From CAWDMC01 sp963803295 (lineage in GTDB: Bacteria > Acidobacteriota > Terriglobia > UBA7540), in the NCBI GenBank assembly GCA_963803295.1, contig CAWDMC010000009.1, positions 186,001 to 250,000 on the forward strand: a stretch of 64,000 nucleotides of DNA. The letters are read 5' to 3'. How positions within the stretch are numbered: position 1 is the first letter of the stretch; each line of letters opens with the position of its first letter. The position numbers and the translations under genes are program-made. Positions 28,593 through 38,863 of this stretch are shown one piece after another. The notes beneath the pieces are model-generated. The model made no database searches, was not told the DNA's origin, and saw only the letters and a list, made by a program, of their open reading frames with translations.

Positions 28593-28626
28593 GTGGCGCA
28601 GACATCTGGTTTTGATGTCTGCGAAG
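28593..28626. repeat. REP-like palindrome, variant stem
   Basis: CGCAGACATC, a 6-base loop, then GATGTCTGCG: a 10-bp perfect stem with the same flanking logic as the neighbouring REP-like elements but a different core sequence. Confidence 0.6.
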
Positions 28627-28771
28627 TGGTGATGCGAGATACGCTGCGGCGCCGAAAAAGATAGATTCTTCCCCCAGGAGATTGGCCTATAACCCAGCGT
28701 GCTCTGCTTGCCCTGCTCACCACGATTGACAGCCTTCTGCCGTGCCGGATGAGAATGAGTAGAGAGGGACC

Positions 28772-29056
28772 ATGCCCACAACCACTACCAAAGAGCACGC
28801 GCACGAACTGATTGAGCGCCTGCCCCCCATCCAACTGGCGGCCGTCGTAGGCCTGCTCGAAGCCATGCTCGATCCCGTGTCCCGTGCGATCGCTCAAGCC
28901 CCGGTAGATGATGCACTTGTCACCGCGGAAGGGGAAAGGGCGCTCGCTGAGGCCCAGGAGTGGCGGAAACACAGCCAGTCCATTCCGCACGAGCAGGTGC
29001 TGGCCGAGATCGGAATCACGCAGGGAGAGATTGACAACTACCCGGAACCGGCGTGA
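28772..29056 (+). CDS. Antitoxin-like small protein
   Basis: This is a 94-residue protein, helical and acidic in its second half (MPTTTTKEHAHELIERLPPI ... AEIGITQGEIDN). Its stop overlaps the GTG start of a ParE/RelE-like reading frame as GTGA, the usual arrangement of type II antitoxin-toxin pairs. The family resembles antitoxins commonly found beside such toxins in Acidobacteria. The toxin itself appears truncated, so this may now be an orphan antitoxin. Confidence 0.65.
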   Translation: MPTTTTKEHAHELIERLPPIQLAAVVGLLEAMLDPVSRAIAQAPVDDALVTAEGERALAEAQEWRKHSQSIPHEQVLAEIGITQGEIDNYPEPA

Positions 29057-29123
29057 AGCGAATCGTCTGGACCGAACCGGCCAAGACCGACATCCGCCGT
29101 CTGGACCAACCCACTGCCATGAC
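29053..29123 (+). pseudogene. ParE/RelE-type toxin, truncated after about 23 residues
   Basis: The first 23 residues (GTG start, KRIVWTEPAKTDIRRLDQP) are a good match to the N-terminus of ParE/RelE-superfamily toxins, which normally run 85-100 residues. At about 29121 the coding sequence is replaced by a palindromic repeat also found at 40604-40657. The open frame continues to 29244, but the sequence inside and after the repeat bears no toxin similarity. The toxin is therefore probably inactive. Confidence 0.65.
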
Positions 29124-29177
29124 ATCATGGCCAGGATGGCCATGCCACATCGAGGTGGCACGGGCTTCCAGCCCGTG
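29124..29177. repeat. 54-bp triple-palindrome repeat, copy 1
   Basis: This is three hairpins in a row: CATGGCCA/TGGCCATG-type, GCCAC/GTGGC and CACGGGCT/AGCCCGTG. The reverse complement matches 40604-40657 at 52 of 54 positions. It sits exactly where the toxin gene loses similarity. Confidence 0.85.
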
Positions 29178-29448
29178 GAGCCAGCGCAGAGCGCAGCTTT
29201 ACGTTTTGACGCGCTCCCCGTTACTGCCCAGGCCGTATAACTGAATTCAACTTACGCTCTCGGCTCAATCGCAGACCTACGCTCTGCGCCAGCCTGAGGA
29301 AGGAACCTCCAAAACGGCTGCGGAAACACTGAGGAAAACCTGCGGAATTCAAGCGGGATTTCGCGGGGTCTGGGATCCGTTTGGCGCCTGCCGGCCACTC
29401 TGGGTCAAGCCGCAGAAATGCAACGGCGAAAATGGGCCATACTCATCA

Positions 29449-30156
29449 TCAGGAGCGTTTCAGATCGTCGCCCAACAGAATTGCCTCGGCAATGTCCTTC
29501 ATGGGCTTGCGGCGCTGCCGGCTTTGACGCTGGAGCATCAGGTAAGCCTGTTCTTCGGTAAGGTCACGGTCTCGCTGCAGGATACCCTTGGCCCGCTCGA
29601 CCAGCTTGCGAGTCTCGAGTTGCTCCGCAAGCTTGTTGTTTTCTCCTTCGAGCCGAGCCATTTCTATCTCAGCGCCCACCAGAAAGCCGATCATGGAGAT
29701 CAGCTTGATCTCACCCTTGGTGTGATGGTGCGGCCGAAGATGCTGCACGTTGATGACGCCGACAATTCGGCCGCGGCAGAGAACGGGCACCGAGAGGAAC
29801 GCTTCAAAGCGATCTTCGGGCAATTCGTTGAAGGCGCGGAAACGGGAGTCGCTGTAGGCGTTCGAGGGAACGGCGACGGGCTGCCGGTGCTCGGCGACCC
29901 ACCCGGTGATACCCTGTCCGATGGGGAGCCGCAGACGGTCAACCACCTCCGGATGAGGGTTCTTGGAGGCGCGCAGGATGAGTTCGTCGCCGTCCAGCAC
30001 GTAGACAAAACAGGAATCGCAACGGACCAGGGCGGAGACGAACTGCACCACGCGCCCGAGAACTTCGTGAAAGGGATCGGCAGCGGCAATCTGGCTCCCG
30101 AGCTCGTGGAGCAAATCGAACGCCAGATCCTGGGTCTCCGATGTGTCTGTATCCAT
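29449..30156 (-). CDS. GAF-ANTAR RNA-binding regulator
   Basis: This is a 235-residue cytosolic regulator. The GAF domain (about 20-165) carries LRLPIGQGITGWVAEHRQPV and FLSVPVLCRGRIVGVINVQH. A helical linker leads to an ANTAR domain (about 180-230) with ETRKLVERAKGILQRDRDLT followed by EEQAYLMLQRQSRQRRKPMK. ANTAR proteins bind paired hairpins in nascent mRNA and prevent termination. The signal and target transcripts are unknown. Confidence 0.9.
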   Translation of the reverse strand: MDTDTSETQDLAFDLLHELGSQIAAADPFHEVLGRVVQFVSALVRCDSCFVYVLDGDELILRASKNPHPEVVDRLRLPIGQGITGWVAEHRQPVAVPSNAYSDSRFRAFNELPEDRFEAFLSVPVLCRGRIVGVINVQHLRPHHHTKGEIKLISMIGFLVGAEIEMARLEGENNKLAEQLETRKLVERAKGILQRDRDLTEEQAYLMLQRQSRQRRKPMKDIAEAILLGDDLKRS

Positions 30157-30207
30157 GATCTAGCGTATCGAGTCGAGATGCTTCCTGTCGAATCGATATT
30201 TTTTATT

Positions 30208-31032
30208 TCATGGATTCTTAACCCAGGCGTATTCCGGATCGTCGGCCCAGGCGCCGTAGCGGCGCTCCTCTCCAGCCAGGACCCAGGTGTAGTGGCATTG
30301 GTAGCCTGGCGCGGACACTACCGGATGGTAACCCTTGGGCAGCAGTACCGTGTCGCCGTCCTGAATCACGAAGGCGTCGGAGAATCCGTCCGGATCTTCA
30401 GGGGCGGTGTAGGTCCACATCAGACCGAAGCCGTTAGCGGGTTTGAAGCGGAAGAAATACACTTCTTCGAGCACCGCTTCATTAGGCGGATTCTTCCGGT
30501 CGTGCTTGTGAGGCGGGAAGCTCGACCAGTTGCCAGGCGGATTCAGAGTTTCGCCTGCCAGCAGGCGTTGGGCCGCGACATTCTCGGCTAAGGCGGAGTA
30601 GACGGTGCGCTGCCAGTTGCCGCGTCCGACTTCTTTGGCGACGACCGCAGGTCCGTCGATGAGGGTGGCAGTTGCCGTGGCGGCACTGGAAGGCGCTGAG
30701 AATATGCCCACATCCAACCGGTCTGAAGCTGCGGTAATCTCGTAGCGCGACTGCGGCGGAACATAGATCACGACCGGCGGACCCGAAAACACGTCTGGCC
30801 GTCCGCCGGCCTTAGGGAAGTCCCAGCGCCGGCCGTCCGCCGCCGTGATTTCGACCGAGGCCTCACCTGAAAAGAAATCGAAGACGTATTCGCGATCGGC
30901 CTCGGTGCCTGAGTAGCTCTCTCCCCGGTGGAGCATCAAGCGCGCGAAGTCGAGAAAGCGAAGCGTGCCCGGGGCCACAATCTGCTGAAAGGACTCATCG
31001 GCACGCTTGCCTGCCTTGATATGGCGTTGCAT
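30208..31032 (-). CDS. iolB: 5-deoxy-glucuronate isomerase
   Basis: This 274-residue double-cupin enzyme of myo-inositol catabolism converts 5-deoxyglucuronate to 2-deoxy-5-keto-gluconate. The hallmark second-cupin stretch is present: NWSSFPPHKHDRKNPPNEAV then LEEVYFFRFKPANGFG, with LPKGYHPVVSAPGYQCHYTW and WVLAGEERR. The metal-binding His and Glu of PPHKHD and LEEVY are retained. GGAGGA precedes the ATG. The rest of the iol pathway is absent, although a Gfo/Idh/MocA enzyme (a fold shared with inositol dehydrogenase) is upstream on the same strand. Confidence 0.9.
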   Translation of the reverse strand: MQRHIKAGKRADESFQQIVAPGTLRFLDFARLMLHRGESYSGTEADREYVFDFFSGEASVEITAADGRRWDFPKAGGRPDVFSGPPVVIYVPPQSRYEITAASDRLDVGIFSAPSSAATATATLIDGPAVVAKEVGRGNWQRTVYSALAENVAAQRLLAGETLNPPGNWSSFPPHKHDRKNPPNEAVLEEVYFFRFKPANGFGLMWTYTAPEDPDGFSDAFVIQDGDTVLLPKGYHPVVSAPGYQCHYTWVLAGEERRYGAWADDPEYAWVKNP

Positions 31033-31135
31033 GAGAGCTCCTCCGGGAACGTGACTCGATTATACAACCAGGACGGCCGGCCGCAGGTCGGCCGTCAAGG
31101 ATGCGGCTGTCAAAGGTGCGAGCTGTCTTGGACTG

Positions 31136-32491
31136 CTACACCGCCAGTTTCCAGGGAGCGCGGTACTCCCGGCTCAACAGCCGGCGGGCTTCGGCGCTTC
31201 CCTGGGTGAGACGCTGATTCGGAACATCCCACACCAGGCGTTCTTTGCTGCGATACGCCACATTTCCCAGCAAGCAGGCGCTGGTCGAGCGGTGGCCGAT
31301 CTCGATGTCGCTGGCCGGACGCTGCCGCGACTTGACGCAGTCGAGAAAATTGCGAACATGGTCGGCGTGCTCGTTGTTAACAGACTGCATGTTCATTGCC
31401 GGCGTCCGGTCAGTTTCGTTCTCGCGATTACCCCTCGTCTCGGGAAACACTTGGAATCCTCCCCGATCCAGAAACAGGGTGCCGTCCGTTCCGTGAAACT
31501 CAATTCCGTACCCGTGTTTGTACATCGAGTTGGCGTTATCCCAGCGATTCTCGTAGACACACACGAAGCCGGGGTATTCGTAGGTCACTTGCAACGTGTC
31601 CGGCGTATCGGCGTTGTCCTGAATGTAGTATCGGCCGCCTGCCGCCGTAATCGTGGAGGGACCATCCACCTTCATCGCCATATGCACGATATCGATCAGA
31701 TGGACTCCCCAGTCGGTCATGAAACCGCCGGCATAGTCCCAGAAATAGCGGAACGTGGACCAGCGGTTGCCTACGCCGAAGCGATTCAGATTGAAGGGAA
31801 CCTTGGGGGCCGGGCCCAGCCACATGTCCCAATCGAGCCCGGCCGGTGGGTCGGAGTCAGGCGGATTGCCGATACCCTGCGGATATTCGTTGGCATAGTT
31901 CCAGGTGCGCACGAAACTGACCTTGCCGATGAGACCGTCCTGCACGATCGCGGCGGCTTTTTGGAAATGGATACCGGAGCGCTGCTGCGTTCCCACCTGC
32001 ATCACGCGGTTGTATTTCCGCGCCGCCTCCACCATGCGCTTGCCCTCGTCGATGACAGTCGAAATCGGCTTCTCCACGTAGACGTCTTTGCCGGCCTTGC
32101 AGGCTTCCACGGCGGGCAGAGCATGCCAGTGATCGGGACTACCCACGATTGCGACATCGATGTCCTTGCGATCGAGAACCTGGCGAAAGTCGGTATAGGT
32201 CTGAAGAGCGCTGACGGAACCGCCGTGCGCCTGAACCTCTGCGGTGATCTTATGCACAGCCTTCTCCAGGTTCGGTTGATAAACGTCGCAGATAGCCACG
32301 GCTTCAACGTCGGCATTGCGGACGAAAGCCAGCAGATCGGAGGTACCCTGTTGGCCGGCGCCGATCAGCCCCACCCTGATCCGGTCATTCGCACCGGCAG
32401 CACCGGCGGACCCGAGCCCAGCGGCTGCAAGTCCAGCACCGGCGGCTCCGGCGCGCAGGATGAAGTCACGTCGATTGAGTTCTCTGGTCAT
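31136..32491 (-). CDS. Gfo/Idh/MocA family oxidoreductase, Tat-exported
   Basis: This is a 451-residue NAD(P)-dependent oxidoreductase with a twin-arginine leader (NRRDFILRAGAAGAGLAAAG). The Rossmann fold begins IRVGLIGAGQQGTSDLL. The family motif VYVEKPISTVIDEGKRMVEA is intact, as are AIVGSPDHWHALPAVEACKA and DWGVHLIDIVHMAM. Exported members of this type are common in Acidobacteria and Planctomycetes and probably act on sugars or polyols; the substrate is unknown. It may form an operon with iolB (103 bp gap). Confidence 0.9.
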   Translation of the reverse strand: MTRELNRRDFILRAGAAGAGLAAAGLGSAGAAGANDRIRVGLIGAGQQGTSDLLAFVRNADVEAVAICDVYQPNLEKAVHKITAEVQAHGGSVSALQTYTDFRQVLDRKDIDVAIVGSPDHWHALPAVEACKAGKDVYVEKPISTVIDEGKRMVEAARKYNRVMQVGTQQRSGIHFQKAAAIVQDGLIGKVSFVRTWNYANEYPQGIGNPPDSDPPAGLDWDMWLGPAPKVPFNLNRFGVGNRWSTFRYFWDYAGGFMTDWGVHLIDIVHMAMKVDGPSTITAAGGRYYIQDNADTPDTLQVTYEYPGFVCVYENRWDNANSMYKHGYGIEFHGTDGTLFLDRGGFQVFPETRGNRENETDRTPAMNMQSVNNEHADHVRNFLDCVKSRQRPASDIEIGHRSTSACLLGNVAYRSKERLVWDVPNQRLTQGSAEARRLLSREYRAPWKLAV

Positions 32492-32563
32492 GGCAACCCC
32501 TTACTCGATGAATTTTCTGGCTTCAAAGCACGGGTATGATCTGGGCCAGGACAGATATTTCTA

Positions 32564-35500
32564 TCACAACCGGCCACTGCGGGTGGCAACATTATTAGCT
32601 GGGATAGGCGTGAGAGTACAAGGAAGTCCTTGACACTCATCGAGGTTACAGTTGAGGGACTCGTTCAAGGACGGTCGGAGCAAGTGATCGATGGTCTGAA
32701 ACAGGAGATCGGGGCTGATGGGTTTGGAGATGTAGCCGTCCGCACCGGCGGCGAGGCAACGTTCTTCGTCACCCTTCATGGCATGAGCCGTCATGGCAAT
32801 GATCGGTAGGTGGGCGCCCGAAGCCACTTCCATCGCACGGATCGAACGGATCGCTTCGATGCCGTCCATGACCGGCATCTGCACATCCATCAACACCAGG
32901 TCGAATGTTTCGCGTTTCGCCTGTTCCAGAGCTTCTCGTCCGTTCGCGGCCAGGACCGTGTTATAACCGCGCTTTTCAAGCAGCCGCAAGACCAGCTTCT
33001 GATTGATCAAATTGTCTTCAACTACGAGTAAGCGCCGCCGGCCGCGTTCCTCGCGCAGCGTGTGGCGGGTTACGAGTTCGGCAGAGTGCCCGGCCCCTGG
33101 TGAGCCGTTTTTCTGAAGCTCGATCGCTTTGAGGATAGCCTGCCGCAGATCGTCGGAACGGATGGGTTTGGTGAGATAAGCAGCGACACCCAATTCCCGG
33201 CAGCGATCGCCATCGCCGCGCTGCCCGTTGGCACTCAGCATCACGATCATCGTGCGCGCCAGCGCGGCGTCCTGCTTTATCATTCTAGCCAACGCGAAAC
33301 CATCCATGTCGACCAGGTCCGAATCGATGAGCACGAGATGAAAGGGCCTGCCGGAATCGCTTGCCGCCCGGAGCGCAGCGAGTACCGCGGCACCGTTAGG
33401 GGCAGCCTCCGGCTCCGCACACCAATCAACCAGGAGGAGTTCGACCATCCTGCGGTTCGTGCAGCTATCTACCACCAGCACCCGGGCGCCTTCCAGTCCG
33501 CCCGGCTGTGAATGGTGAAGAGAGCTCGCGGGGGCCGTCGCAGCCACTGGCGCCTTTTCCGCCGCCTGCGGTTTCACTGTGCCAAAGGACGCGGTGAAAT
33601 GGAAGCGGCTGCCGCAGCCGACCTCGCTTTCGATCCAGATTTTGCCTCCCATCATCTCCACCAGCCGCCAGCAGATGGCCAGACCCAGGCCGGTGCCTTC
33701 GTAGCGACGGCTGGCAGAGCTGTCCACCTGGGCAAAAGCCTCGAAAATCAACTGCTGCTTCTCCGGCGGGATACCGATTCCGGTGTCCCTTACAATAAAC
33801 TCCAGCATTAGGACATTCGGGTCGCTGGAACCCACGGCATACGGCCGTACCTCCAGGATCACCTCACCGCATTCGGTGAATTTCAAGGCGTTCCCCAGTA
33901 AGTTGACCACCACCTGGCGCAACCGGGTAGGATCGCCGAGCAGCGCTTTAGGAATGGCGGGATCGACTCGACAGAGCAGGTCCAGGCCCTTCTGATGTGC
34001 GCGCACGACGAAGCCTTTGGTTGTAGTTTCGAGAGTGTCGCTCAGGTTGAACTCGATCGGACGAAGGCTCATCTTGCCGGCTTCGATCTTCGAGAAGTCG
34101 AGGATGTCGTTGATCACCGTGAGCAGCGAGTCGGCCGAAGATTTCACCAGTTCCAGATATTCACGCTGCTCAAAGTTGACCTCGGTTTCGAGCACCAGTT
34201 CAGTCATGCCCATGATGCCGTTCATGGGGGTGCGGATTTCGTGGCTCATGTTGGCCAGGAACTCGCTTTTGGCGCGATTGGCGGCCTCGGCGGCGATCTT
34301 GGCATCGCGCAGTTCGGCCTCCGCGCGCTTGCGAGGAGTGATGTTGATGATCGTCCCCTCGATCACGGGCTGGTCGTCAGTCCCGTCATCGAGCAAGGTG
34401 GCGTTCAGCAGGAGCCATACACGGGTGCCGTTCACGCGCTCAACCGAAAGCTCGAAATTGGTGAGGGGTCTCCCCTGCCGTAACTCGGTGAGGGTGGCTT
34501 CGCGGTCGGAGGCGGAAGGGGGAAACAGCCAGTACGGATTCTGAAGCAATTCCTCACGCGACCTGAATCCGAACATCTGCGCGAAGGCGAGATTGCAATC
34601 CTGGATGTGCCCGTCCAGGGTGCGACGGAATACCCCCGCCACGTTGCGCTCAAACAACGCGCGATAGCGCCTCTCGGACGCCCTCAGGGCCAATTCTGTG
34701 CGCTGACGCTCGGTGACATCCTGGGCTACCACCAGAGCTGCCCTGTGGCCGGCAAAATCGATGACGTGGGAATCGATTTCCACGTCAATCACGCGGCCAT
34801 CCTTCAGGCAATGCCTCCACCCTTTGGTCGATTCGAGGACAGCCCGCCCATTGCGAACATTCTCCAGCAGCGCCGGTATATCCTCAGCCGGCCGGATGTC
34901 GGTGATTTGCCTGGAAAGGAACTCCTCGCGAGAGTAGCCGTAGCGATCGACAGCCGCGTCGTTCACCTCGAGGAATTCAAGTGTATCCAGGTCATACACC
35001 CACATGGGGAGGGGATTGTTAGTAAAGAGAAAGCGAAACCGGGCCTGATGCTCGCGTTCCAGGGCTTCGGCCCTCTTCCGCGCGCTGATATCCTGAGCGA
35101 GGACCAGTATCGTCCGGCGCCCATCGAACTCCAGCGGAGTCGAGGTGACCTCTACCTCGAAGATCCGCCCATCCTTGGCACGATTCTTCCATGATGCGGC
35201 GTGTTGTTTTTCAGGCCCTTCATTTGCCCTTCCCAGGTCTTCCGGCGCCAGCACATCTTGGACTCTCAGGGCCAGGAACTCCTGGCGCGGGTAACCGTAT
35301 TGGCGTAGCGCGGCTTCATTCACTTCAATGTAGCGCTCGGCCTGGGGATCGTACACTGCCATGGGGAGAGGGCTGTTGGCAAATAGAACCTGGAAGCGCT
35401 TCTCGTGTTCACGCTCGGCGGCCTCAGCCCGTTTCTGTTCGGTAGTGTCGAGGCCAAAGCCCACGAGGCCGAGCAATTCGCCCTTCGCGATCGCGGTAGG

Positions 35501-36842
35501 GGACCTTCGTCGTGCGCACCCAAAAGCTCACTCCGTGGGAATCGAAGCCAAGTTGCTCCAGGTCGATCACGGGCTCTCCGCTGCTCATGATCTTCTGTTC
35601 AACCGCGCGGAACTCCTTGGCCATCTCAGGCGGAAAATAGTCGAGATCGCTTTTGCCGATCATTTCTTCGGCCGAGCCAGCGCCGACAATTTGAGCCAGG
35701 CGGGCGCTGCTGAGAACGAAGCGGCTCTCCGTATCCTTGATGTAGAAGAGGTGCGGAAAGTGCGTTGTCAGGATTTGCAACAGTTGCTGTTGACGCGTCC
35801 GTTCATCCTCGCCGCGCTTGCGATCGGTAATATCCCGTCCCACGCCGACCAGACCGGCGACACGGCCTTCACTGTCGCGGAAGGGCACCTTGCTGGTGAG
35901 CAGCCAAGCGTCTTCACCGTGGGCACCAAGGCAAGGCTCTTCGCGGTCGATCAAAGGCTCTCCGCTGCGCAGGATCTCCTGCTCGTCGTTGCGGTATCGG
36001 CCGGCCAGTTCCGGTGAGTAGAAGTCAGAATCGGTTTTCCCGACCAGTGCCTGTGGCGTCGGCGCGCCCACCCGTTGCGACGCTGCCGTATTCGCCAGAA
36101 TAAAGCGGCTGTCGAGGTCCTTGACGTAGACGAGGTCGGGGATATGGTTAATCAGGGCTTCAAGCAGATGGTGCTGCCGGGCCAGCGCCGCTTCGGCTTG
36201 CTTTCGCTGGGTGATATCGATGACGCTGGACAGGATCTGCCGTGTCCCGTCCGGAAGCGTCTCGATCCCTGCGGTCTCCAGCAGCCAGAGCGCTTCCCCA
36301 TCCCGTCGGCGCACGCACGTTTCTTGCCCGGTTATCGTGCCTGTGGCGAGGAGCTTCTTCATCCTGTTCTCACGGTCGACAGGGTCGAAGTACAATGCCT
36401 GGGCGCTGATTTTGCACAGTTCAGTGGGCGAATCGTAGCCGAACAGCCGGGCGAAGGCGTCATTACATTCGACGATCTTACCCTCGAACGTGCTGATTAC
36501 GAAGCCGGCGAGACTGCGCTCAAACACGGTCTGATAGCGCCTCTCGAGAGCCGCCTCGCATTGGGTTTTCTTACGGATTGTTTCCCTCTGGGACGTCAAA
36601 CGCCGCTGCAGGACTACCATGGCTATCGAAGCGACCAGCATCAAGGAGCACAGGATTGTGATCAGAATTGCCAGGCCCGGATCGAAAGTGAACCAGTTGA
36701 CGCCATGAATCGCATAAGCGAGCGGCGCCCCGTGAAGGGACTGCCACGCCCCTGGCACTGGAAATCGGGCCCCGCCGGGAGGGCCGGTGAGGGTGACGAA
36801 CCCCGGCACAAGATACAGGACGCCCAGGCGGCGACAGGGCAT
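32564..36842 (-). pseudogene. Multi-PAS hybrid histidine kinase, single frameshift
   Basis: This is one very large sensor kinase of about 1,430 residues, split by a one-base frameshift near 35480. The first part (36842-35424) has a membrane span (LAILITILCSLMLVASIAMV) and three PAS domains. The second (35476-32564) has three more PAS domains, HisKA with FLANMSHEIRTPMNGIMGMT, an HATPase (VVNLLGNALKFTE, DTGIGIPPEKQ, EGTGLGLAI) and two receiver domains. The second receiver has the normal acidic pair and phospho-Asp (VLMDVQMPVMDG). The first lacks one acidic residue (VLVVDSC) but keeps the phospho-Asp (VLIDSD). The frame break lies in GREGRIA|GLVGFGLD, a conserved PAS boundary, so the original gene was continuous. 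Confidence 0.85.
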
Positions 36843-37179
36843 CGCTTTTTTTTACGATCGGGTGAGCCAAGTGACACTGAATCAGCCGCCTTTTCGGAGC
36901 ACGCCGCTTTCGCCTTTCGCATTAGGCCAAGGACCACTGACCGGCGCCTCCCTGTCACTAAAGATCGGCACTTTGGCCACTAAACTTAGCGAATTAGGCG
37001 CGATCTGGGGATTTCACCCCCAAAATCGACTGCACGAAGAATGGCGGAGTCGAGCTACCTGGATCCTCGCCAGCTGCAGTTTTCGAGAAATCCGGCTTTT
37101 GGGAGGCATGAGTTTTGGACAATGCGGCAAGTAATGCAATCACTTAGAGAGACATGTCGGCTCCATTGGCTGATCCTGC

Positions 37180-37185
37180 TATAAT
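37180..37185 (+). promoter_or_regulatory. Possible -10 element of the Hsp70 gene
   Basis: A perfect TATAAT lies 40 bases before the TTG start of the Hsp70-like gene. No good -35 sits at the right distance, so this is only a candidate. Confidence 0.35.
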
Positions 37186-37225
37186 CGATTTTCAGTTCGA
37201 AATCGGTTGAGAAACGAGCAGACAA

Positions 37226-38863
37226 TTGAAGCTGGGAATCGACTTCGGCACAACCCGGATCGTGGTGGCCTACGCCGACCGGGGTAATTACCCGGTGGTA
37301 GTCTTCGATACGCCGGACGGCAACTCCGAGGAGTGGCTTCCGCCTCTGGTTGCGGTCCGAGGAGCAGACCGTGTGTACGGCTGGGAGGCTTGGGCGGCAC
37401 AGGAACAGCCGGGATGGACTATCGTCCGCTCGCTGAAGCGCGCGCTCGAATCGGCTGGACCGGAAACACGCGTCCAGGTGGGGGAACAAGTTGTCCCCAT
37501 GCGTCAGTTGCTCGCCGAAATGGTCTCGTCGCTTCGCGCTAACCTGCTTGAGCATTCCACCCTGCCCTCGCCCCGGGCCGGGGAAGAAGCCCTCGAAGTG
37601 ATGCTCGGCGTTCCCGCCAATGCCAACACCAACCAGCGCTTCCTCACCACTGAGGCTTTCCGCGAGGCCGGGTTTGAAGTCCTGGGGCTTCTGAATGAGC
37701 CTTCAGCCGCCTCGATTGAGTTTGGTCATCGTGAGCGCGCCGGCCGCCAGAGCAAGGAAAAGCGGAACATACTGGTCTACGACCTGGGAGGAGGCACTTT
37801 TGACGCTTCCCTGGTTGAACTCGAGGGGTTGGAGCACCGGGTGATTGCGTCGGAGGGTATCGGTACGCTCGGTGGGGACGATTTTGACGATGCCCTCGCC
37901 GAACTGGCTCTTGGCAAGTCGATTGTCCAGGAACGGGATAGCCTTTCGCAGTCGGAACTTTTTCGATTGCATGAAGAGTGCCGCAACAAGAAAGAGACCA
38001 TCCACCCCAACACCCGCCAGGTGTCGATTGATCTCGGCATCGTGCGAAGCGAGTGGGGTGAGGTCTCGCTTCCGGTACAGGAATACTACGACCGATGCCG
38101 CTCCCTGGTTGAAGAGACGCTCCACGCTACGGAAGACTTGCTGGCCCAACACGGCTATGCGGAAGGTTCAGCCGCCTTGGCCGGATCGAACCCGGAATCC
38201 ACGCTACGCCTCGACGCACTTTACGTTACGGGCGGGGCAAGCGAACTTCCTATCGTTGCCCGTATGCTGCGGGAGGTTTTCGGCCGGCGCGTGAAGCGAT
38301 CCGCTTATACGCGCTCGGCTACCGCTATCGGACTTGCCATTCAGGCTGACGCTCAGGCGGGATACACCTTGCGCGAGAAATTCATGCGCTATTTCGGCGT
38401 GTGGCGTGAGGCGGAGGGCGGTCGGCAGGTGGTGTTCGATCCACTCTTTCCCCGTGGTGAAATCCTACCCACGCGCGGAGATCCGCCCCTTGAACGCTCG
38501 CGCCGCTATTTTCCGATCCACAACGTCGGGCATTTCCGTTACCTGGAATGCAGTCATCTCACTCCGGACGGTCGTCCCACGGGCGATATCACCCTGTGGG
38601 ACGATATCCGCTTTGCTTTCGATAGCCACTTGCGCGCGAGCGGCGACTTGAGGTCGATCCCCGTCGAGCACCTCTCGAACGGCCAGCCTCCTCGGATCGA
38701 AGAGACCTATTCCTGCGATTCCTCTGGCGCCGTGACCGTCACCATCACCGATCTCGATGCGAGCTTCAACAGCCGGTACCGACTGGGCCGATGGGCTACC
38801 CAGGACGAAGCTCCGATTGTCCCAGGCCGCAAGAAGCGCGGCACCGGGAAGGGAACTCGGTAG
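37226..38863 (+). CDS. Hsp70/DnaK-family protein, short form
   Basis: This is a 545-residue Hsp70-superfamily ATPase. The nucleotide-binding domain is complete: LGIDFGTTRIVVAYADRG, LLNEPSAASIEFG, ILVYDLGGGTFDASLVELEG and LYVTGGASELPIV. It is about 90 residues shorter than DnaK. The C-terminal 160 residues form a beta-rich region ending in a basic tail (GRKKRGTGKGTR), unlike the canonical substrate-binding domain and lid. No DnaJ or GrpE is nearby. The start is a TTG whose codon opens directly onto the ATPase motif. The client is unknown. Confidence 0.88.
   Translation: MKLGIDFGTTRIVVAYADRGNYPVVVFDTPDGNSEEWLPPLVAVRGADRVYGWEAWAAQEQPGWTIVRSLKRALESAGPETRVQVGEQVVPMRQLLAEMVSSLRANLLEHSTLPSPRAGEEALEVMLGVPANANTNQRFLTTEAFREAGFEVLGLLNEPSAASIEFGHRERAGRQSKEKRNILVYDLGGGTFDASLVELEGLEHRVIASEGIGTLGGDDFDDALAELALGKSIVQERDSLSQSELFRLHEECRNKKETIHPNTRQVSIDLGIVRSEWGEVSLPVQEYYDRCRSLVEETLHATEDLLAQHGYAEGSAALAGSNPESTLRLDALYVTGGASELPIVARMLREVFGRRVKRSAYTRSATAIGLAIQADAQAGYTLREKFMRYFGVWREAEGGRQVVFDPLFPRGEILPTRGDPPLERSRRYFPIHNVGHFRYLECSHLTPDGRPTGDITLWDDIRFAFDSHLRASGDLRSIPVEHLSNGQPPRIEETYSCDSSGAVTVTITDLDASFNSRYRLGRWATQDEAPIVPGRKKRGTGKGTR

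Noticed and set aside
29524..30591. 355-codon plus-strand ORF
   Set aside because: It runs antisense across the GAF-ANTAR gene and into iolB, both of which have clear family motifs on the other strand.
31292..32539. 415-codon plus-strand ORF
   Set aside because: It is antisense to the Gfo/Idh/MocA gene and His/Val-rich without any domain.
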